NCBI RefSeq assembly: GCF_900107995.1
Contig: NZ_FNUM01000002.1
Coordinates: 394,283-458,282, forward strand
Length of the DNA: 64,000 nucleotides
DNA from: Alcanivorax sp. DSM 26293
GTDB taxonomy: Bacteria > Pseudomonadota > Gammaproteobacteria > Pseudomonadales > Alcanivoracaceae
Direction of reading: 5' to 3'
The translations under genes and the position numbers were made by a program. The notes beneath the pieces were generated by a model. The model did no database searches, had not been told where the DNA came from, and worked only from the letters and a program-made list of their open reading frames with translations. Positions 59,414-64,000 of this stretch are shown piece by piece; position 1 is the first letter of the stretch, and every line of letters starts with the position of its first letter.

Positions 59414-59431
59414 AGTGAACACATGTTAACT
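59414..59431. promoter_or_regulatory. Operator-like dyad 1
   Basis: AGTGAACA-CA-TGTTAACT: two 8-bp half sites around 2 bp, one mismatch. The shape fits TetR-family operators. It is nearer to the small membrane protein gene. Confidence 0.7.
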
Positions 59432-59444
59432 CACAAAAAGAGAA

Positions 59445-59462
59445 AGTCAACACTTGTTCACT
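59445..59462. promoter_or_regulatory. Operator-like dyad 2
   Basis: AGTCAACA-CT-TGTTCACT: same layout as dyad 1, one mismatch, centre 31 bp away (about three helical turns). It lies 26 bp before the SDR start. Confidence 0.7.
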
Positions 59463-59488
59463 ATTGATCGATTTGCCGCGGAGATCCC

Positions 59489-60286
59489 TTGAAACATCAG
59501 CCTACCCTGCTTATCAGCAATGCCTGTTCCGAGCTTGGCCAGACCCTGGTCAGTGACGCCGCAGCGCATTTTCGGGTGGCCCTGGCAGACGCTGATGGGC
59601 AGCTCGGAAACCAGCTGTGTGCCGACCTGCACGGTAACGGCCGGGAAGCCCTTTTCCTGGACTGCCTGCCCGGCAGCGCCCGAGACCGGCAACGGGGCGT
59701 GGAGCGGGTTTTACGTCGCTGGCAGCAACTGGACACCGTCATCAACCTGCCGGCCCCGCTGACCCTGGGGCCCTTCGAGGCCACCCAGGCCTCCCATTGG
59801 CAGCGGGTGCTGGATGAGCAACTGATGGATACGGTGAACCTGTGTCAGAGTGCGATCAGCGCCATGCACCGCCAGGAAGGCGGCAGGATTCTCAATGTGG
59901 TGCCGGAATACGGCATTCTGCCGGGCCCGCTGGCTGCGGCACAAAGCGCCGCCAGCGCCGCCATCGTGGCAATGGGAGAAAGTCTTAACAGCGAATTGCA
60001 CAGCAGCGGTATCCAGGTAACCACCGTGGTGATTCCCCTGTATGCGGAACAGGCCAATAACCTGTGCGCCACGGACCCGCTCAGCGACGCCCGCTTCCAA
60101 CGCAAGCTTGCCCGCAGCCCGGTCACCCGCCAGGAACTCAGCCAGCAAATTCTGCGGGCACTGGACAGTGACAGCGCCCTGCACATTGCCTCGGGCCACA
60201 CCCGGAGCAAGTGGCGACGCAAACGCTGGTTCAGGGAACGCTGGGAGCGAGGCTTACGGGCATTGGGCGCCAAATACCGGCGCTAG
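59489..60286 (+). CDS. Degenerate short-chain dehydrogenase/reductase
   Basis: A 265-residue SDR-fold protein that has lost the usual catalytic set. The glycine-rich loop reads SNACSELG instead of TGxxxGxG. The catalytic Ser position is Pro139 (NVVPEYG), Tyr is Gln152 and Lys is Ser156 (AQSAASAAI, where active enzymes read YSASKAA). The NNAG block reads NLPAP. The C-terminus is very basic (RSKWRRKRWFRERWERG), which could bind membrane or nucleic acid. The start is TTG with GGAG before it. Loss of all catalytic residues with a full-length open frame suggests a binding role rather than decay. Confidence 0.83.
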   Translation: MKHQPTLLISNACSELGQTLVSDAAAHFRVALADADGQLGNQLCADLHGNGREALFLDCLPGSARDRQRGVERVLRRWQQLDTVINLPAPLTLGPFEATQASHWQRVLDEQLMDTVNLCQSAISAMHRQEGGRILNVVPEYGILPGPLAAAQSAASAAIVAMGESLNSELHSSGIQVTTVVIPLYAEQANNLCATDPLSDARFQRKLARSPVTRQELSQQILRALDSDSALHIASGHTRSKWRRKRWFRERWERGLRALGAKYRR

Positions 60287-60380
60287 GGAGACAAGCGCCG
60301 GAACCGCAGGGGGCTTGCGAGGATCCTGGGCCCTGTGCCGGTTTTGTGACCCGAATCCCGCGTCTCGCAACGGCTGACTG

Positions 60381-60890
60381 TCAGGCGAACTGCTCCACAT
60401 AACGCAGGGTGTGCCGGTAATCCCCGGCCAGTGCGTCATCAATTTTGGGGGCCACCAGATCCACCAGTTTCTTGCCCACCAGCGGAACCGATGAGGTGAT
60501 TTCCACCTGGGTTTGTTGAATCGACTGGTTTTCACTGTCAGCGCTGAGCCGCATGGTCCCACTGATCTTTAACGGAACATTACCAAGCTGAAAGCGATAG
60601 CGGGCCTGATAAGATCCCGGCTGCCCCGTGCTCTGCCAGAGAAACTCGGTTAACAGATCTGCCTGACCAGGCAGCAACCGCCGCGCAAATGACGGCACCT
60701 TGTCCGTGCGAATCTGGATCGGCTGAACGATCTGTATCAACAACCCTTCCGCGGTATCCTGAAATGCCTGGAAACGGTAGTCATTTACCTTGCCCCACTC
60801 GAAACGCTGTTCGAAATAGGCCTTGCTGGTGAGAATTTCATAAAGCCGGTCCACGCCGACAGGAAATTCCCGGTCAACCATTACCTTCAT
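60381..60890 (-). CDS. DUF2505 (START/SRPBCC-like) protein
   Basis: A 169-residue protein resembling DUF2505: the start MKVMVDREFPVGVDRLYEIL and the later VPLVGKKLVDLVAPKI block with C-terminal helix fit a lipid-binding START-like fold. Actinobacterial and proteobacterial members are uncharacterised. Its ATG overlaps the stop of the response-regulator gene (ATGA), so it is the last gene of a three-gene operon with that regulator and an alpha/beta hydrolase. Confidence 0.85.
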   Translation of the reverse strand: MKVMVDREFPVGVDRLYEILTSKAYFEQRFEWGKVNDYRFQAFQDTAEGLLIQIVQPIQIRTDKVPSFARRLLPGQADLLTEFLWQSTGQPGSYQARYRFQLGNVPLKISGTMRLSADSENQSIQQTQVEITSSVPLVGKKLVDLVAPKIDDALAGDYRHTLRYVEQFA

Positions 60891-61975
60891 GCTGTCTCCT
60901 GACCCGCCGGCGTCTGCTCTATCAGTTTCAGCAGTGGCGCCAGCTGGCGTTTCAAATCCGGCAATGCATTCACCACCACACGGGACTTGCCTGCCCGCAA
61001 CAGGGTGAGTGCCTGCTCTATGGTTATCGAGGGCACCGCCCGGGCGGTGGCCAGAGGCTCGTCGGGACCATCCGTCACCACTGCTCCGGGCCCCGCCAGA
61101 CGGGCCTTCTTCATTTGTTGATCCAGTACCGCCTGTACTTGACGAGGTATCAGGCCGGTGTGCGCGGTGGGCGTGTGGATCACCACCGACAAAGGCAGCT
61201 GCTGCGGTTTGCCACGGAACTGGAAGGCCAGTTTCTCACTGACTTTCAACGCTCGCTCCACAAATCGCTGCGCACCATTCGCCCCGGCACTGGGCAGCAG
61301 AATGGTGAACTGGGCCACGCTGCTTCTCGCCAGCGAATCTTCCTTGCGCACCACTCCCCGCATCAGCTGCGCCATTTTCATCAGCACCATATCGATTCTG
61401 CGTTTACCGAGCTGTACGAAAAGTTGATTGAATTGGTAAATCTCCAGTTGCACAACCGACAGGGGGATTTGCTGCCGACTGGCCAGTGCCAGCTCCTGAC
61501 GCAGGCGATGTTGCAGATAGCGACGGTTGCCAAGCCGGGTTAACGGATCGATCATGGCCTGGCGGACCAGCTCCTTGCGCTCACGCTGATAATGGGCATG
61601 GGCGCGCGCGCGGGCCAACAAGTCGGTGGAATTGAACGGCTTGCTGATAAAATCGGTCCCCCCCAGCCGCAGGGCTTCGCTACGCGCTTCCTCATCATTC
61701 TCGGCACCGGTGACGATAATCACCGGTAACCCGGCAATGCCGTCATCCTCGTTGGTGCGGATTTTTTTCAGTAGCGTAAAGCCATCCATCTCCGGCATGG
61801 CCAGATCCGAAAAGACCACGCTGATGCTCGGGTTATGGCAGATCATCTCCCAGGCTGCGACCCCGTTTTCCGCAACCTCCACGCGAAATTCCCTGCCCAG
61901 CATCTTGTCGGCTGCCAGACGCATCACCTTGGAGTCATCGACAAACAACAGTACCGGTTTGTTATTGTTATCCAT
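60887..61975 (-). CDS. Response regulator with degenerate GGDEF domain
   Basis: A 362-residue protein with an intact receiver domain (Asp13-Asp14, phosphorylatable Asp57 in FSDLAMPEMDG, Thr89, Lys112) and a GGDEF-fold domain starting DPLTRLGNRRYL. The signature site reads SVAQF (219-223) in place of GGDEF, so cyclase activity is not expected. A C-terminal helical region follows (about 315-362). It may act as a receptor or partner protein. It overlaps the hydrolase gene by 8 bp and the DUF2505 gene by 4 bp. No histidine kinase is nearby. Confidence 0.9.
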   Translation of the reverse strand: MDNNNKPVLLFVDDSKVMRLAADKMLGREFRVEVAENGVAAWEMICHNPSISVVFSDLAMPEMDGFTLLKKIRTNEDDGIAGLPVIIVTGAENDEEARSEALRLGGTDFISKPFNSTDLLARARAHAHYQRERKELVRQAMIDPLTRLGNRRYLQHRLRQELALASRQQIPLSVVQLEIYQFNQLFVQLGKRRIDMVLMKMAQLMRGVVRKEDSLARSSVAQFTILLPSAGANGAQRFVERALKVSEKLAFQFRGKPQQLPLSVVIHTPTAHTGLIPRQVQAVLDQQMKKARLAGPGAVVTDGPDEPLATARAVPSITIEQALTLLRAGKSRVVVNALPDLKRQLAPLLKLIEQTPAGQETA

Positions 61976-62921
61976 GTAATTTCACTTCCTTGTTGAATAC
62001 AGACAGCGCCCCTTTGGGGCCGGGTTCCCGTCCTCGCACATACCCGTAAAGCCGGGAGCGGCGCTGGCAGAAATCACCGCGCGCAATGGCTGGCAAATAA
62101 TGCTCGTTGAGAAGATGGCCCGGTCGATCAGCAAGGCAGTAAACGGTCCCGGCGGTACTGTCCAGATGCGAGAGAATGCCGATCTGCGCCAGATAATCGC
62201 GGCCGTTGGCAAAGTGCTCCACATAGGGCACGGGATGTCCTGCCGCCAGGGTCAGTTGCGGATCAATTTCCAGACTGTCAGCCACGCCGCCGATGCAATA
62301 GATTTCCAGCTTCTTGACCAGTTCCCGGGCACTGGGGTGGCGGAGCAGTTTACGAACGATATAGCTGGCCACAATGGTGCCCTGAGAGTGGCAGAGCAGT
62401 ACCACCTGATCGTTGTGTTCCAGTGCTTCCACGAGGATATTCAGTGCCGGGCGGGACAACTTGCCATCCTTGCGCAACGTCCGCGCAGTGATGGATTCCG
62501 CCACATCGCGAATCAGCCCCCAGGTGGGAGTATGAATCAGGTGGACCGGACGTCGGAAAATACGCGCGATCTCGCTGGCATTGAGCAATGCCACCGGTCC
62601 CGCTGTGCCCATGCCATTGATAAAGAACCAGCGTGAAGAACGGGCTTCAGCGGTAGCTCTCGGAGGATGACACACCAGGGTACCCTGGCTGATGGATTCG
62701 CGCGTGGCAGGCACCAACAACTGTAGTAGCGAGAATACCGCTTCACCGCGGCTGGTATAAGACGACCAGGCCAGTTCCGAGCGGATACCCGGCTCGCGGC
62801 CAACAGGCAGCACCATGCGCGGGATATCCGCCGCATGGGTCAGGCTGAGGCGCAAATCGCGGCGTATGGCAGATCGGTTGTCTACCAGACGGCGAAGCCA
62901 TTGTCGGGGACGATGCAACAT
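61968..62921 (-). CDS. Alpha/beta hydrolase-like protein
   Basis: A 317-residue protein with the nucleophile-elbow sequence LLCHSQGTIVASY, where the first Gly of GxSxG is Cys, and a following helix. This is seen in DUF676-like serine esterases. Later His candidates include VPYVEHFANG and LLNEHYLPA. The frame is open to 63038, but the ATG at 62921 has AGGG before it and excludes a non-conserved-looking Phe/Cys-rich lead. It is first in the operon with the response regulator and DUF2505 protein. The substrate is unknown. Confidence 0.78.
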   Translation of the reverse strand: MLHRPRQWLRRLVDNRSAIRRDLRLSLTHAADIPRMVLPVGREPGIRSELAWSSYTSRGEAVFSLLQLLVPATRESISQGTLVCHPPRATAEARSSRWFFINGMGTAGPVALLNASEIARIFRRPVHLIHTPTWGLIRDVAESITARTLRKDGKLSRPALNILVEALEHNDQVVLLCHSQGTIVASYIVRKLLRHPSARELVKKLEIYCIGGVADSLEIDPQLTLAAGHPVPYVEHFANGRDYLAQIGILSHLDSTAGTVYCLADRPGHLLNEHYLPAIARGDFCQRRSRLYGYVRGREPGPKGALSVFNKEVKLHG

Positions 62922-63131
62922 GGGAAAGCCCTGATAAAAGGGTGGCGGCAAACTCGCCCTACTACGAAAGTTCCCCCTTACAGTACGTCGAAATGCGGTC
63001 TTTTGCCAGCAGCAAAAGTGGCCAAAACAGAAAATCAAACTGAGCCAAATCAGCAGCTTATTTGATCAACCTTGTGTAGAACCCGAACTTTGCACGGCAA
63101 ACGATGACAGGAATTTAAACCCGCCCGAGCG

Positions 63132-63170
63132 AAAAAAACAGGCCTGACGCGCGCAACACGACAGGCCTGA
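63132..63170 (-). terminator. Terminator after the MaoC-type gene
   Basis: On the minus strand two copies of the self-complementary CAGGCCTG, each preceded by T, pair with each other around about 15 nt and are followed by T7. It lies about 40 bp beyond the MaoC-gene stop. The rest of 62922-63131 should hold the hydrolase promoter, and no gene is seen there. Confidence 0.8.
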
Positions 63171-63210
63171 CCAGGAGAGGGGGATACGACTATTGGAAGG
63201 GATTTTTCGG

Positions 63211-63672
63211 TCAGACGAAGTACATCAACAACCATTCTGCAATGAGTGCGGGTTTGTCTTCGCCTTCAATCTCAACGGTAAAGGAAAAAGTCAGCAACCA
63301 CTGGCCATCGCGTTTTTCTTTCGCATCCAGCAGGGTCGCCACGGCACGAACCCGCTTCCCCTCTTTTACCGGAGCCATGAACCGCAGCTTGTCGAAGCCA
63401 TAGTTCATTGCCATTTTCATGCCCTTGGGCATAAGAAAATCGTCGATGGACGCTTGCAGGTAAGGCAGCAGGGACAGGGTCAGATAACCATGGGCAATGG
63501 TGGTGCCAAACGGGGTGTTCTTTGCCTGTTCAGGATCCACATGAATAAACTGATGATCCAGAGTCGCATCGGCGAAAGCGTTAATTCTGTCCTGATCGAT
63601 CTGAAACCAATCAGACGCGCCCAATTCCTTTCCTACGTATTCGGTCAGCGAGGCAACCTCAACCACTTTCAT
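63211..63672 (-). CDS. MaoC-like (R)-specific enoyl-CoA hydratase family protein
   Basis: A 153-residue single hotdog-fold protein. The hydratase-2 dyad is visible as Asp39 and His44 (DHQFIHVD), followed by FGTTIAHGYLTLSLLP. Such proteins hydrate enoyl-CoA to (R)-3-hydroxyacyl-CoA, as in PhaJ, or act on related CoA or ACP thioesters. No phaC or beta-oxidation gene is in view, so the pathway is undecided. It is transcribed alone with its own terminator. Confidence 0.9.
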   Translation of the reverse strand: MKVVEVASLTEYVGKELGASDWFQIDQDRINAFADATLDHQFIHVDPEQAKNTPFGTTIAHGYLTLSLLPYLQASIDDFLMPKGMKMAMNYGFDKLRFMAPVKEGKRVRAVATLLDAKEKRDGQWLLTFSFTVEIEGEDKPALIAEWLLMYFV

Positions 63673-63780
63673 CGTAACGCGCTCCTCAAATGTGTTTTTC
63701 CCGAAGCTTAGCCTTCCTCAGCAAGTCAATACATGACCCTTTCAGATATCAGCCCGATCCGGTCTGGTGCTTTTGGTCAG

Positions 63781-64000
63781 TCAACCGTTGTTGTTATCAA
63801 GAAAAACATTCATTGCATGCGCCACCTCTTTCGGGGCTTCCATATGCAAATGATGTCGGCCCGGCAAGCGCACCACCGTGGCATTCGACAGCCACTCAAG
63901 ACGGTGATCAAACATACCGTTGCCCCCCATCCCCTGCTCGCCAAGAATCAGGCAGACGGGGGCCTGAATGGCACGCACAAACCCCTCCACCTGTTCTTCA
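63781..64000 (-). CDS. Alpha/beta hydrolase, C-terminal part
   Basis: The C-terminal 72 residues of an alpha/beta hydrolase whose start lies beyond the window; the frame is open to base 64000. The strand VCLILGEQGMGG and the end block VVRLPGRHHLHMEAPKEVA carry the usual catalytic-His region followed by the last helix. The product could be an esterase, lipase or epoxide-hydrolase-like enzyme; too little is visible to choose. Confidence 0.82.
   Translation of the reverse strand, partial: EEQVEGFVRAIQAPVCLILGEQGMGGNGMFDHRLEWLSNATVVRLPGRHHLHMEAPKEVAHAMNVFLDNNNG

Overview
The window is 64 kb of a gammaproteobacterial chromosome. I estimate G+C by eye at a little under 60 percent. Nearly all of it is core genome, with no prophage, integrase, insertion sequence, CRISPR array or rRNA. 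The gene order matches Pseudomonas in two blocks: fabI-ppiD-tRNA-Asp-hupB-lon-clpX-clpP-tig-tRNAs-folD-glnS-ppiB-lpxH, and leuC-leuD-leuB-asd-usg-fimV-truA-trpF-accD-folC-dedD-cvpA-purF-metZ. trpB and trpA lie between trpF and accD. Together with an RND-free, lipid-oriented accessory content, this suggests a marine gammaproteobacterium near Pseudomonadales/Oceanospirillales, possibly Alcanivorax-like. That placement is inference; no marker gene was compared.

Layout. 1-8.6 kb: end of a peptide ABC transporter ATPase, fabI, then a minus-strand proteostasis block (clpP, clpX, lon, hupB, tRNA-Asp, ppiD). 8.8-16.9 kb: tig, a tRNA-Pro/Arg/His operon, folD, a DUF1508 protein, glnS, two tandem cyclophilins, lpxH and miaE. 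16.9-26.9 kb: a di-haem cytochrome lipoprotein, an LpxL-type acyltransferase, acnB, hrpB, an orphan gene and a haem-oxygenase-like di-iron oxidase resembling UndA. 27-50 kb: minus-strand biosynthetic operons (tgpA-DUF58-moxR behind metZ and purF; the cvpA/dedD/folC/accD/trp block; truA, fimV, usg, asd and the leu genes). 50-64 kb: a LysR regulator divergent from leuC, an MFS transporter, aroC, prmB, an EVE-domain pair, a sigma-54-type ammonium transporter unit, a dicarboxylate/glutamate symporter, a divergent small-membrane-protein/SDR pair around two operator dyads, a DUF2505/response-regulator/hydrolase operon, a MaoC hydratase and the end of an alpha/beta hydrolase.

The most unusual items are these. 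(1) The UndA-like protein keeps all six putative iron ligands. (2) Three proteins have kept a fold but lost catalytic residues: the USG-type semialdehyde dehydrogenase paralogue, the SDR, and the GGDEF domain of the response regulator. (3) There are two large concentric palindromes (195 bp at 10187-10381 and 165 bp at 16079-16243) and a tandem pair of GTAG-type REP-like palindromes (52364-52493). (4) amt has a textbook -24/-12 promoter with an upstream NtrC-like site and is translationally coupled to an unknown helical protein. (5) Two matched 18-bp dyads lie 31 bp apart in the 59.4 kb divergent promoter.
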